This document shows positions 25,501 to 37,890 of a stretch of DNA of 64,000 nucleotides, piece after piece. The position numbers and the translations under genes are program-made. The DNA comes from Dioscorea cayenensis subsp. rotundata. Its lineage: Eukaryota; Streptophyta; Magnoliopsida; Dioscoreales; Dioscoreaceae. The notes under the pieces are model-generated. The model ran no database searches. It had not been told where the DNA came from and was given only the letters and a program-made list of their open reading frames with translations. Where the stretch lies: assembly GCF_009730915.1 (NCBI RefSeq), contig NW_024086832.1:42871-106870 (forward strand), read 5' to 3'. Within the stretch, counting starts at the first letter, position 1; each line of letters starts with the position of its first letter.

Positions 25501-28500
25501 TCTAGATTTGTCCCGATTGGCAATAAGAGGATACCAAAAACGTGAGTAACACCTAGCTAGGGGTGGTAACGGGCGGGCGGGGCGGGGATGCCCCGTCCCC
25601 GTCCCCGTCCCCGTCCCCGTCAATGGCGGGGATGAGGATTCCCCATCCCCGACGGTGGGAATTCTCTTCCCCATCCCCCGCGGGGATCCCCATGGGGATT
25701 CTCCAGTTGTAAAAATATTATTACATATTGGAACATAAAAACAACTCAACAGAAATATATACATAAAATTATGATAAGATCAAAACTACTTAACATAGGG
25801 CTCTTATATCTAATTTTAATTGTTATTAGTTTAAAATAAATAATTTATGTGATTAGCGTAATTAAATTAAAATTAGAGTTTTTTATATTATCACCTATAC
25901 CATTGAATTTTTTAATGTTGGAAAAATTATACATACATATACACACATATATATATATGTATTTTAATCGGGTCGGGGATCCCCATGGGCGGGGAGGGCA
26001 TTCCCCGTCCCCGTCCCCATTTAGGAAACGGGGATGAATTGGCCCCCGTCCCAGCCCCCATGGGGGAGGGATTCGAGGAATCCCCATCCCCGTCGGGTCG
26101 GGTCCCCGTGGGGATCGGGGATTCCCCGTCCCATTACCACCCCTACACCTAGCTAGCCCAGTAACCCTACATCATAAGCAAATCGAACACGAATGATTAG
26201 ATCATTATTAACATTTCCACTTATGAGAACCATATATATATAAACCTTTCGTTCTTCTATCTCAACCGAGTGAAAGCCATGGAAAATCATCAAACTCACT
26301 AAACTTGATTATATGCAAATATCCATAGTAGAGTAAGATTGTCAAACTACCTTTTTTGTGTCTCACACAATTAGTTTGTGTGCCTTGACAAATGTCTTCT
26401 TATCATATATACTCATGATTGCAGAGAATACTAACTCGTTTACTTTTGGGAGAAAAAATTCTTTCTTGGTGATCACTCAAAACTGGTACTTGCCTAACAT
26501 AACCGCACTTCGAGATTGACCCAACCAAAAGGTAAATTGGGCCTCACTACTCTAATTCAAACTAGACGTCACAAGCACATCGTGATCATGATACCTCAAG
26601 TCTAGGGACAAATCATATGATTATAATCAATAATTCCAATCCTTGACGGTCAAAGAATAAAACCCGTGTAATTGAATTGTCGCGAGTTATGTTCAAATAC
26701 ACCATCAATGACATACTTCTATTGTCCCATAATGTTCAACTGACACATTTTGTCAAAGCATAAACCATATAAATCATTACGAATCTTGAATGCCCAACTA
26801 AAAATTATCTTATTTGCGAATTATTTAAGTGTAAACACTAAACCCTTTTAATACCATTCTCAACTCGTAAGGAGTAAAACGTGTAATTTAATACATATAC
26901 TATAGTATTCAAAATTGATCAAAATTCTAACACAAGATTTATATGGACATCAAAATAAATGCTTATTATTAATAACAAGCCTATATAATACAAATGACAT
27001 GCCCCAATACAAGTATCTTCGTAGGGCTTCTAGGACATACTCTTAACAATCACCACGGTTGTGCATTTGCTCAATAGGATACCTTCCAAGGTCCTGCATT
27101 TTCAAACTTCACTCTAAGCTCTCTTAGGGTGTGTTTGGTTCGAACACAGTTCACTGAAATAGTGGAAGTCTAGAGTGCTACTTCGGTCGAAGTGAAAGTT
27201 TCGGTTGAAAATCTCCAGTTCCGTGTGCTCCGTTGAAGTGGAGGTGCCAAATCACCAACCATTTCTTTATTTGGTTAGCGGAAGTAAAAATTTAGAAAAA
27301 AATGAAAGTGAGGTTCCACTCACCACTTTATGATGGGGTAAAGCTACCTCCTTACATTTGTTGAATTAGGTTTATAATCGTTCAACTTGTTAATTTTTTT
27401 TTTTAATTAGCATAGTAACTTGTAGACTTTAACTCATGTCAAGTATTTTTTCCCCAAACATTTTAAAAAAATATTTACTTGTCCTTTTTTTAAACATATT
27501 CAAAGGTAAGATTATGCTTCATATTAATCATTTTTTATATTATTTGTTCATAAAAATCTTGTTACCTTATAGGTTAAGTTTTTTACATCATTTTGTTATC
27601 CAAAAAATAATTTTTTTTTTCAAATTTAATATATTAGATGTAATGCACAATTATTTTGAAATTAGCACATCAAACTTTTTAAATATATTTAAATTTATAA
27701 GTATGCTTCATATTTTTTATGTTATTCATCCAAAAAAATATATTTATTATCATGGTTAAGTTTTCACACTATTTTAATATCCAAAATAATAACTTATTTT
27801 GAAATTTACTATGTTGTATCTAATGTACAGTTTTATGAATAATATTAATTATTTCTAGAATGACTTAAATTAATAACCTAGGATAAACACATAATAATTT
27901 CCAGAAGAAAGTGCATTATTCAATTTGACAAACTGTCCTAGGCAGATGTTCTACTATAAAAAATAAAAGATCAAAAAAGAAAAAAAAACAATATAAGATA
28001 AAAAAAAATAAACAATAAAAGGTAGAAAAAAAAGGAAAAAAACATATACGTGGGTGATTATATTCCACTCATGCCACGTGGCTGAAGTGGGACTTCAACA
28101 TCCCATTTCGGCCAATTTTTTCCTGAAGTCAAAAGGCGAAGTGAAGGGTTTTGGAGATCGCCATTTCCCCACTATGAACCAAACGAACAAAAGTGTCACA
28201 TTAGCTCTCATTTTCGCTACTTCAGCGAACCAAACATGCCTTTAACGTTTACCACACTACCACCAGTCTTCATAATTTCCGCGTGAATTTTCCACCATGT
28301 TGCCCTTGTTCACTTCCACAAGAATCAAAGGCCAAAATTTGATCCGTGTGCCATTCATTATCTCTTCTTGGGGTATGCTTTACACTCGTAGGGATACGAA
28401 TGCTTTGACTCAACCACAAAATGGACCTAGGTTACTATGGATGTCACATTCATAGAATTTGTCATGTTCACTTCTCGACCAAATCCCAATTCTACTCTTT

Positions 28501-31500
28501 AAAGGGGGATGGGAGAAAAAGTCAAGGGCTTAGGAGCGATTGGGAGAAATCTACATAGCTGGAACTAATAACCTTGGATCCAACGACCCAAAAGAACCTA
28601 AAGAACTGGAGCCAGCCACTTTAGAATCAAGTAAGACTCCAAAGTTGCCTTCAAAAGATGCTCTCAACATTAAATCCCCTCACTCTCTAGAACCCAATGA
28701 CCCATCTCTTGAGAATATTCCTGACATACGCCTTCTTACTACATCACAGAGTCCTAACAATATGGATAATTTTGTTGGCTATAACTTAACTTTCAAGCAT
28801 AATCACCAGAAACAACTATATAAGTATTCCTTAGACATTGAGAAACAAAGATCAATGTATCCCCTTACCAACTATGTATCCATCAAAAAGCTTCTTGAGT
28901 CCCTCAAAACCTTTGGAAATGAACTCTCCTCTATTTGCGTTTTTGCCAATATCAAGAAAGGACTTACCACCAACCCTAATTGGGTCTAGGCTATAAAGGA
29001 AGACATGGACGCCTTGTTAAAAAATGAGACATGGACTCTTGTTCCACTAGCTCAAGGCCAAATGGATTTTTTCCATCAAGTGCAAGGCAAATGGATCTGT
29101 TGACCAATATAAGTGAAGGTTAGTAGCAAAAGACTACATACAAACTTATAGAGTGGACTGTCAAATAACCTTCTCACCAATGGCTAAATTAGACACAATA
29201 AGAGTGCTCTTATAGTCTTATCCCTCGCAATGAAGAATGCCTTTATGGAGGAAATCTACATGGATATCCCACCTAGCTATAAGATAACTTCAAGAGACAC
29301 AACAATGTGCAACAGTGCAAGTTACAAAGAGCACTGCCTCGATTAAAGCAATCACCTTAAGCATGGTTTGGGTGATTCAGCATGGTTTGGGTGATTCAGC
29401 TTGGCAATGAAGAAATATGAATTCCTATAAAGTAATTTAGATCATAAGCTATTATAGGATATGACTTGGAAGAATCATCAAGGCATCAAAAACAATTAGC
29501 ATGGGAACTTGAGATGAAGAACCTGGGGGCACTAAACTATTTTTTGGAAATTAAAGTTACACTTTTAAAGGAAGGCATCTTTCTTTCCCCAAAAAAATAT
29601 ACTCTAGACTTATTATCAGAGATAGGATTACTAGAATGGAAGCCCACAGACACACCAATTGTCCAAACCACATACTTTGAGAATACTCCAACCAGATGCC
29701 AACAAACAAGGAGAGGTACCAAAAATTAGTGGGTAAGCTTATTTATCTCTCACACTCGAATATTACCGCATTGTAAGTGCAGTAAGCCAATTCATGCATG
29801 TCTGAGTGAAGACCACGTGGATGTGGCGACTTGAATTCTTAGATACTTTAAGTCCTCTCATAGAGAAAGGACTTATATTCACAAAAAAAAACAATCACCA
29901 AAGGGTGGAAGGTTACACAGACACAAATTGTGTAGGAAATATTTTAGACAGGAAGTCCACCTCAAGGTACTTCATGTTCATTAGTGGAAATCTTGTTACT
30001 CGGAGAAGAATAAAATGTGGTAGCATTGTCAAGTGATGGAGCCACATTATGTGGAATGGCTAAGGATTTGTGTGAGCTTCTCTTAAAATATTGTTAATAG
30101 AAATTGGATTTGCCCCAAAAATATATTTTGCGACAAGACCGCTATTGATTTTTTTTTCATAATCTTGTTCAACAAATTCGAACTAAGCACATAGAGGTGA
30201 ATCGATATTTCAACAAACAAAACCTTGAGGCCAAGATAATTCATTTCCTGTTCATTAAATTTGAAGATCAATTGGCAGATATTCTTACAAAGGCAATATG
30301 CCGCAAGAACTTTCACAACTCACTTGACAAGTTGGGAATGAAAGATTTGTACACACCAAACTTGGAATACAGCAAAATCATAGCAATAGTTTTTTGGAAT
30401 TAAAATCCTTTCCTTGTTCAGCGAATCAAACATAATCTATGTCTAGAATCTTGTACAACCAGAATTAGAGGATAAACACTTGCATATATATTCTATTTCT
30501 CTTCGTAATAGAAAAGGAAAAAAAAAAGAAATTATTCTCTCCCCATATTTTTGTCTGTGTCCTTAGTTTTGTCAAGAATAACTATAGTATAGCCAAATAA
30601 AGCATTCTAATTCTAGATGGATCAGAAAGGATGAAAGCATTGCCTAATAATTAGTCAAATAAACACAACCAAGGCTATAACTTGGAAGGAACTAAAACAT
30701 ACCACATAAGAAGTCATGTGTGCTGTTTTGATGATGCACTACTACTGATGTGGAAATGTTTGTGATGCAGGATAAGCTAGGCAATCACAGTTAGGAAATT
30801 AAGCAATCACACTTAGAAGAAAAGGTAATCACACCTCAAAATAAAGCATTAAGCTTACAAAACTCAGAATAACTCACTCATAGACTGCTTCCCAAGAAGA
30901 TTCATCTATCTCCTTCTAGAAATCCAAGTACTTATTTAAGCAAAGTTTGACTCCAAATAAGAGAAGTTTATTTAAACTGTGTATCTTGAATTCTAAACTT
31001 GATGATAAACTCAACTTACAATAAAATTCAAAACAAATCCACCTAATTTAGCATACTTAATGTAGGCCAAAAACTGAAATTACCAAACTACCCCTGCCAC
31101 TTAAACATGTGAACTTTATTTTTTAGCAACTTCTAATCCTAAATAATACTAGTAGCTCCTATTCTATATCATACTCTCCAGCTTGAGAAACTCGAGTCCG
31201 GTGAGCTAAAAAGAAGCTGCTTCTCAAAGAGATTTGTTGTTGAAACTTCAAATGGAAAATCTACAACCAATATAACCATGGCTTATTCTTCCATTCAACC
31301 AAATACTTTTAATGTTGATATAATAAAAGAACCCAATCACCAGCATGTTGAAATTTGCACATTGGTGGCAACATTGTCAAAAATCTTTCTAGTAATTTGG
31401 ACTTTTCTTATAACATTGTCCTTATTGGTTCGTCTGATATTAGTGCCATTTCCTTGGCTGTGGAATATATACCGAGCTTATTTCCTTGGAAGTACAACAG

Positions 31501-34008
31501 GTTGTAGAGGTTGATTTTTCATTAAAATTAGGCTTATATATCTTCACTTCCATTGCTTTGTCTTGTAATTAGTGGTGCTCTCTGTCAAAAAGCCCTTTAG
31601 TACAATCTTATAAAAGAATTTGGATACTTGACGGGATCTCTCAATCTAAATCTCTTGCTCCAGTAAAGAATTAAATTGTTAACCTATAAGCCTTTTGTTC
31701 TAGAACTAGACATCTTCATTATCAACTACACTTGATTCTCCTATAAGTTTTGTTATAGAACTAGACATCTTCATTATCAACTACACTTGATTCTCCTATA
31801 AGTTTTGTTATAGAACTAGACATGATTTGTTGTAACTTTGATCCTTAGTCTTTAAAACAAGCATTGAGATAATCTAATTTTTCAACTAATTCAAGTAAGA
31901 TCTCATCACGTTGAAGATCAATTAACCACCTTTGGCATGTCCTTCCTAAATGAGTAGACATTTTGCTGGCTCTGGTACCAAAATGATGCAAGATAAGCTC
32001 AACAATCACACCAACTAAGAAATCTAAGTAATCACACTTAGAAGAAAAGGCAATCACACCTTAAAATAAAGTGTTATGCTTAAAAAAACTAAGAATAATT
32101 CATTCATTGACTCCTTCCCAAGCAGACTCATCACATCTTATAGAGAGATTTGAAAACTTATCTGAGTAAAGTTTGACTCCCAACTGAAACTCAACTAATG
32201 ATAAAATTCAAAATGATTCTACCTGACTTGGCACACTTAATGTAGGACAAATACTGAAATTACCAATCTATCTCTAACACCTTAACACATGTTATGCATT
32301 GGTTTGTCTCTAATAAGTTTGCATCACATATCCTCACAAAAATTGTAACCTTATTTGGGAATAATTCAAAAACTAATGTACTTGCTATGACAATATATGC
32401 AATCAAATGATTGACAACAAGGAGAACACACCCAATATACCACTTACAGAAAAACACAAGAAACAAGTGTTTAGGGAGTGCTTGGTTCACAGGAGTGAAG
32501 CAACATAATGGAAGTGGTGAAGCCACACTTCCATAGAACTCACTTTTACTTAAAGGAATGACTTTTGACTATTTAGCATATCACCACCATACTTTTTGTT
32601 GTTTGGATGACAAAATTGGTGTACGTTAGCAGGATGTGATCACCACCACCATACTTGTCCATCAGTCCATCAATAATTTATGTGTGTTAAAATATTTCAA
32701 AAAATTACATATATAACCACAAAAAAGTTATATTTGCATGTATTCCAACAAATGGTATAAATGTATATACCCCACAAAAGATCATACTTACACATATACC
32801 CACATAAATAATACAATTGCAGGTATAGCATGCAAACCTCGCCCTTTTAAGATTTATGACGGGTATACACACAAACACATTATTTACAAAGATACATACG
32901 CAATTATCAACTTTTCTAGGTGTATATATGTAAATGAACTTCTTTTAAAGAAGAAAATTACAAAGAATGTTTGAATTTATTCCAAGGTGGGACTTCACTA
33001 TTTAACTAAAGCGAGATTTTTCAAAAAATCCACTTCTGACGTTAGCAACCTACATTTGGTACTTAAACACCATGAATTCTACAGAAGTGATCCATTTCCA
33101 ACTTTGGTGGCTTCACTTCCACGAAACAAACGACCATTTATGGGCAACCATCAGCAAAATCAATGATTTAGATTTACCAAATATTTAATTATGCTCCAGA
33201 GTATGGATGCATAATAGAGAAACTGAAACTTCTTTAGTGCATTTTCTTTCTCATCTTTTCTATCTTGGTTTCTTTTGAAAAAGTCAGTAGCTCTTGTACC
33301 TTAAGCGGAAAAGGATTAAAAAAAAAAACATAGTTTTTTTATCAACAGATTCAGTCTAAACTATTTGACAACCTTACAAATTTGAAAACTTGTGAGAAGC
33401 TTTCAATGAGGATGCCTAAACACAAAGAATATCGGAAGAGATATAAACAATGCAACACAATCATAATATGTTAATTAGATATCTAAACAAACTACACACA
33501 ACTGCACACATTAGTATATCTATAACACAATCAACATAAGTTTTGTCAAAAAAGAAAAGAGGAATTAAAATGACGCAATTACGCTACAAATTAAAGGAAG
33601 TGCAGAAAAAAGGCAAGTAGTAAAGAATGAACCTTTTCGTGGGGCGTAATCAGCAGCAGGAATCCTCCAGAGAAATGAAGCAAAGAACTTTTCAACATCC
33701 TCATTAGGAAATTGTTTCTTGATATATTGCTCTACAGAAACCCTGCTTGAGAATGTTGTCTGCTGTAAACTCTTAGGAGCATAGAGGAACCTATCTACCC
33801 AGTGTCCAGAAGTAGCTTTCCTGTTTCCTACCCTCCACCTCCATATGTCTCCTGGGTTTGGCCAATCTTCAGGAGCATATGGCAAACCCTCTCCAGATGA
33901 ACATCCAGCAACAGCTATTGGGACCAAGGGCTTGTCCTTCATGGGTGACATCCGATCATTGCTCCTATCAGATGCATCAGTGTCTGCAGGCTTTTTTCCT
34001 TTTGCCAT
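22574..34008 (-). CDS. OBERON-like PHD-finger protein with C-terminal coiled coil, split by a 9.35 kb intron
   Basis: The proposed coding exons are 33633-34008, 23739-24280, 23599-23665 and 22574 to about 23038. Exon 1 starts MAKGKKPADTD and holds a conserved Trp-rich block, LPYAPEDWPNPGDIWRWRVG. Exon 2 is Cys/His-rich (CNICCGERNFCRNCCCILC, then CGHVAHLDC, then EYYCRRCD), as in the OBERON-type PHD finger, a plant nuclear chromatin-reader module. Exon 3 reads GFSLEEIWKSED. Exon 4 is a helical coiled coil (QELKRSQESEYRFAAQRL) ending FGMNIDE. Exon 1 ends with one extra base at a GTTCAT donor and exon 2 begins with two at a TTAACAG acceptor, which together make a codon (GAT) and leave the frame open; from memory, plant proteins of this type combine these blocks. 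Exon 3 ends with one extra base but the best exon 4 acceptor (23039-23040) is phase 0. An alternative start at 23028 would restore phase, or a small exon or lesion is missing. Family confident; the exon 1 link is inferred. Confidence 0.8.
23108..23499. mobile_element. MITE with long imperfect terminal inverted repeats
   Basis: The left end AATATTTAGGTTTAAAGTCA is mirrored at the right end by the complement of AATATTTGGTTTAAAGTCAC, and similarity continues inward for about 90 bp, including GGTCCCTAAC and TCGT segments. It lies in the third intron of the OBERON-like gene. No coding sequence is present. The superfamily and target duplication are not certain. Confidence 0.7.
24363..25549. other. 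Intron sequence without recognised features
   Basis: This is the part of the large intron nearest exon 2. A GC-richer patch at about 24390-24600 may be a fragment of an old retroelement, but I recognise no end structure or coding motif. The rest is AT-rich. Confidence 0.35.
25558..26145. mobile_element. Non-autonomous hAT element (588 bp) with perfect 8-bp target duplication
   Basis: The element begins TAGGGGTGGTAAC and ends ATTACCACCCCTA, a 9-nt perfect terminal inverted repeat (TAGGGGTGG) with further imperfect pairing. It is flanked on both sides by CACCTAGC (25550-25557 and 26146-26153), the 8-bp duplication diagnostic of hAT insertion. Both arms are very GC-rich, with runs of CCCCGT and GGGGAT, while the middle is AT-rich. 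No transposase is encoded. It sits in the 9.35 kb intron of the OBERON-like gene. Confidence 0.92.
26154..27123. other. Intron sequence between transposons
   Basis: This is AT-rich intronic DNA. I see no coding motif, terminal repeat or tandem array in it. Confidence 0.35.
27127..28241. mobile_element. PIF/Harbinger-like non-autonomous element
   Basis: The ends read GGGTGTGTTTGGTTCG and the complement of AGGCATGTTTGGTTCG, flanked by TTA at 27124-27126 and 28242-28244. A TTA/TAA duplication and a TGTTTGGTTCG terminus are typical of PIF/Harbinger-type plant MITEs. Subterminal segments on both sides repeat GAAGTGGA/CTTCACTTC motifs. No transposase frame is present. Confidence 0.75.
28540..30363 (+). 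mobile_element. Decayed Ty1/copia pol fragment (reverse transcriptase and RNase H)
   Basis: Broken frames in order match copia pol: the linker before RT (MYPLTNYVSIKK, then NPNWV-stop-AIKEDMDALLKNETW), the late RT segment (MKNLGALNYFLEIKV, GIFLSPKKYTLDLL), RNase H (GYTDTNCVGNILDRKSTSRY) and the C-terminal DQLADILTKAICRKNF followed by LDKLGMKDLYTP. Gag, protease, integrase and the central RT including YVDD are absent or unrecognisable. Stops, frameshifts and deletions make it dead. No LTRs were identified. It lies in the giant intron of the OBERON-like gene, on the opposite strand. Confidence 0.9.
30763..32289 (-). mobile_element. Compact non-autonomous LTR element (TRIM-like)
   Basis: Two diverged direct repeats, about 30763-31107 and 31984-32289, begin TGATGCARGATAAGC and share [48 protein letters not shown] and GAAATTACCA. 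Next to the right copy, at 31968-31980, is GGCTCTGGTACCA. Its complement TGGTACCAGAGCC differs by one base from the initiator-Met tRNA primer site, so the element reads on the minus strand with its 5' LTR on the right. The interior (about 0.9 kb) has no recognisable gag or pol. The exact ends and target duplication are unclear. Confidence 0.65.
31701..31823. repeat. 55-bp tandem repeat
   Basis: TAGAACTAGACATCTTCATT and the following bases repeat with a 55-bp period at 31701 and 31756, and a partial third copy starts at 31811. The copies are nearly identical. The repeat lies inside the compact LTR element. Confidence 0.9.
32474..33137. mobile_element. PIF/Harbinger-like MITE
   Basis: The left end GGGAGTGCTTGGTTC and the right end (complement ATGGTCGTTTGTTTC) are imperfect inverted repeats, with GGAGTGAAGC/GGAAGTGAAGC following on each side. 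TTA flanks both ends (32471-32473, 33138-33140). It resembles the larger element at 27127-28241 in its terminal and subterminal motifs and carries no gene. Confidence 0.65.
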
Positions 34009-36400
34009 TGCCCGATTCGAATAAACTACCTATATATATTATCAGGCAAAATGTATCAGCAACCAAATGGATTGATTTTGGCAATATAATCATCAATTTT
34101 GAAGTATTCTTTTACTGTATTTAAGTCATTTGAAAAAAAAACATCCTGAGACCAATTGCAGCTTTCAGCTCCAAAAAAAGGGGAGAATGGATCCATAAAT
34201 ATCAAAAGAAGATAAGCTTATTGAGAAAACAAAGTGAATAAGAATTTTCTGAGTAATAGTGCGGCAACTTTATTAGCACATATAAGCTAGTAGCTGTAAG
34301 AGGATGCAAGTTAGCACTATTGGCTTTCCCAATGAGAAACTTGTCCAATTTCTTGTCAACAAAAGGGTATAATTCCACAAGGTCAAGAATAAAAGAGATC
34401 ATCGTTCACCTAAGAATGAGAAAAGAACAATGGATAGAGGAGAAGATAATACAACAAAAGCCATTAGTCCTAGCTATTTGGGTTGGCTACATGAATCTTT
34501 CCCTACCATTTTGTTCTATCAAAAGCCAAGGGACTAGAGAAACCAAGAACAAACATATGATAACGTAAAGTTTCTACCAAACACTTCTTAGGCTATCTCT
34601 ACCTCATTTACGATCCTCTACCTAGAGCCTTCCACCATCCTTAAGGGGGCATCTACTGGTCTATCTCAGGACATGACTTGCCACTAATAGGCGCCACTCT
34701 TAATATATTACAATATAGAAATATATTTCAACACACATTTCTATATTGAATGTCATTCCAGAAGCAATGTGAATCACTATCCTAATAGAATTAAACAAAA
34801 CAGAAATAAGAATAGACCACCAAATAGGATTACAAACCCTGAATAAAGTTTTAAAAAAGATATAAAGGACATTCTTCCTTCATAATATAGTATTTGCATC
34901 AAAAAGGCTCATTCCTCACAGCATAATCACATTAAAGAAATCTGCATATATTACAGCTTCAAAGTATTAAATGTTAACTCTTACAACAAGAAAATGAAAT
35001 TCAAGCAATCCTTGAATTTATAACTAAGGGAAAGTCACACACAATCTATGCCTCATCTCAAGTTGATATTAGAAACAAAAGCTTCAATTCAATTTGAAGC
35101 TTTAGGCAGAGATAGAAACCAAATATTTACTGAAGACTTCTTTTATGATCAATTCATTGGAATAGAAAATAATAAAAATGATCTTAAAATAACACATAAT
35201 TACCCAAACAATTATTTTATTTTCTATTTTAGCCCAGATTCAGAAGTTCCATATTACAAAACTTTGATTTATTTAAACCAAATAGGAAGCTTGCAGTTCT
35301 CACTCGAAAATAAATGCATAATAAATAAAAATAAAATACATGATTGGAAGAGTTGGATTCCACAGGAAACCTATGTCATAAGATAAATGTGGCTTTGGGA
35401 TTAAAAAAAAGATCAAAAATCACAAACAAACCAAACATGAGAAATTCAAGAAACAGAAAAGGAAAAAGATTTAAATTTATAATCTTCTTATGTTTCCAAC
35501 AATCCCACAATCCACTACCAAATATTCATTTCACATATCCAAGTATAAGCAATAAATTTCCATCATAGAAATTCTACAAACAATAACAATAGAGAAAAAA
35601 AAATCAGAAACCCTAGTTATCCAAGTAAAAAAAAAAGGAAAGAAAAACTTATAGTTCTTGGCAAGAAATCTTAACCTAATATCAATCAAAGTAAAAAGAA
35701 CTTAAACGAAAGCTAAATCTGAAATATTAATAACAATAATCAAGTTTCTCTGATTATTGTTTATTTAATAAGCATTCATGTTAACATATATCTACTTTTC
35801 CATAACCTAAACAGAAAAATCTATAAACCTCAAACTCAAGCCATATATATATATATATATAACACAAAAAGAATTTCCAAAAAGAAGATAAAATCATAAT
35901 TCTTGGGAGTAGTACCTCATCTCAGAATGATATTCAGGAGGGATACAAAGATTTGACCATAAGTTTCAAACAATCATACAGAACAAGACATCAAGAACAA
36001 AAGTGTGGAAATTGTCACCTGAAGCTGAGACTCCCAAATGAAGAAACCTGATCTACTGCTCCAAAACCAAGCTGAAAACCAAACCAAGAAAAAAAAGAGA
36101 GAGATAAATCAAAGAGAAGAACAAAGAGATGAACAATAAGCCAAGAAAGGATTTACTCACCAGAGAGAGAGAGAGAGAGAGAAAAAAACTTGGAATTTGG
36201 ACACTAATGGAAGCAAGAAACCCAAGAACCAGCAAAGGGAAACAAAACCCTGAGATCTAGAACACCTTGGATCAATCAATCTGAGAAAAAAGAGAAGAAA
36301 TTGATGGAAAATTGGGAAACGGAGGAGATTCGGAGAAGAAATCGATGGATGATGGCTCAAAAAATGAGACAAATGGAAGTGAATTATATATATATTTTTT
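34009..36400 (-). other. Leader, leader introns and promoter of the OBERON-like gene
   Basis: No coding gene is supported. Several minus-strand donor-like sites (CTG/GTGAGT near 36160, CAG/GTGACA near 36018, GAG/GTACTA near 35913) suggest a multi-exon 5' leader. A (CT)n tract, read on the minus strand, lies at about 36164-36182, and a TATATATATA box at about 36385-36395 could place the transcription start near 36350. A frame at 35048-35386 (+) has no recognisable motif and probably arises by chance in a leader intron. Confidence 0.4.
34459..34640 (-). mobile_element. LINE reverse-transcriptase remnant
   Basis: Read on the minus strand, the segment translates with stops to RPKK-like PKKCLVETLR, then PLAFDRTKW, then GKIHVANP. 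This matches the conserved C-terminus of plant LINE reverse transcriptases, where RPKKTW, MALDR-x-W and IHVADP are usual. Only this tail survives. Confidence 0.6.
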
Positions 36401-36918
36401 TAACCAAAATAAAAGAAATGGGATTAAATCTTGTCGGATGAAATGACCATTTTAGCCCTATAGACTGTCTTGCTTCAGAAAATAGGGACCAGACGCTGAA
36501 GCTAATCCATATTATTATATATTTTTCATTATTTTATAATATTACTTAATTTCCATCTCATTAAAAAAATATACATAAATTATCTATAAAATTAAAAAAA
36601 AAGGTTTATATTTACAACAACAAAAAAAAAGTCAAACAGTTAATTTAGTTTTTCAGTTGCATAACTAATAACTGATGATGAATATAACAAATTCTAAATA
36701 GGTTTCCTAAATTAATTATGCAAATGATTGGAAGTTTGGATATTTAGTGATTTGAAAAATTAATTCTACATTGAAACTAAATATTAATGATTAAAGATTT
36801 AAAATTCCATTTGGCATTACAGACAATTGATTTTCGTTTATAAATGCATGAAGTGTGATGTTTATTTAATTATTATTGTATTTCAATATTTATTCAAATA
36901 AATTTCTTTATTATTATC

Positions 36919-36953
<35 letters not shown>

Positions 36954-37404
36954 TTGACAAATATGATAAACACACCATTAAGGGCATGCGCACAACCAAA
37001 AATTAAACGTTTAGCTGAGACATAAATCTGCACCCACAATTAAGGACTTGTTACCATTAGGTTTAATAGAACTTAGAACTCAAAATTTGAATTTTTCACA
37101 CTATATTTTTCGCACTAAACTAATAACCCCGACCAAAGATCTGATGGCTATATATACATTTTACTTATTTTATGTCATTACTTGGTGGTGATTTGATGTT
37201 ACCAATTTATACTGCATCATTTTTACATGTGACTTTTTTTTAACAATAATACGTTATAAATCAATTTGTCTTATTTACTATGATATCCTGAATCCAACTT
37301 TAATGTACTAAAATACCCTAGCATCATGCCAACAGTGTTTTAGCCTACATGTAACCTAGGTGCCCTCGTGGATGATGAAAGATCGAATTATGTTGGATGG
37401 ATGA
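36401..37404. other. AT-rich intergenic region
   Basis: Nothing coding is seen. A (TA)n run lies near 36929-36952. The right edge abuts the LTR of the gypsy element. Confidence 0.5.
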
Positions 37405-37890
37405 TGTCATGGGTTTGTTCTTTCGTTCAAGGTTCCGTGTGACCTTTGATCGGTATTTGTTCACACTTAAAGTGTTTGTTCAAAGTTCCTTCTACCAAGA
37501 CAGTCTTCCCTCTCTTAGATTGCTTAGGAATTTTAGAAAATAACAATCAATCTTACAAGTATGAAATGAAAGGATTTGACAAAATAATAAATTAAGAACT
37601 AAGTATGCAAGAACACATGTAAATATGCAAGCAAGAAGATGAGGAGAAAACTCTCTTATATATCAATGCTTGTAATGAAGCATTTTTATGTGTTTTTACA
37701 AGTTGTCATGAGGGGTTTATATAGCCCTCCACCTAACAAATCAAGGGCTATGATCGATTTGATCCAAGGGCTCACATGAAAGGGGTAGATAGCACCTACC
37801 CCCACTAACTCATCCCACCAACCCTAATAACTCTCTCCACCTATCACCATGTTATTACAAATATGGAGAAATATCATCTTTACCCTTACA
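37405..37890 (-). repeat. 3' LTR of the gypsy element
   Basis: It aligns with 40005-40476 along its length, sharing for example GTTCACACTTAAAGTGTTTG and CTTCCCTCTCTTAGATTGCT. Small substitutions and indels separate the two copies, so the insertion is not recent. Confidence 0.88.

Noticed and set aside
31278..31514. 78-codon frame with a hydrophobic segment
   Set aside because: It is inside the compact LTR element and not recognised. A single hydrophobic stretch in AT-rich DNA is weak evidence.
35048..35386. 112-codon plus-strand frame
   Set aside because: No homology recognised, and it is placed in the leader-intron region of the OBERON-like gene on the opposite strand. Probably chance.
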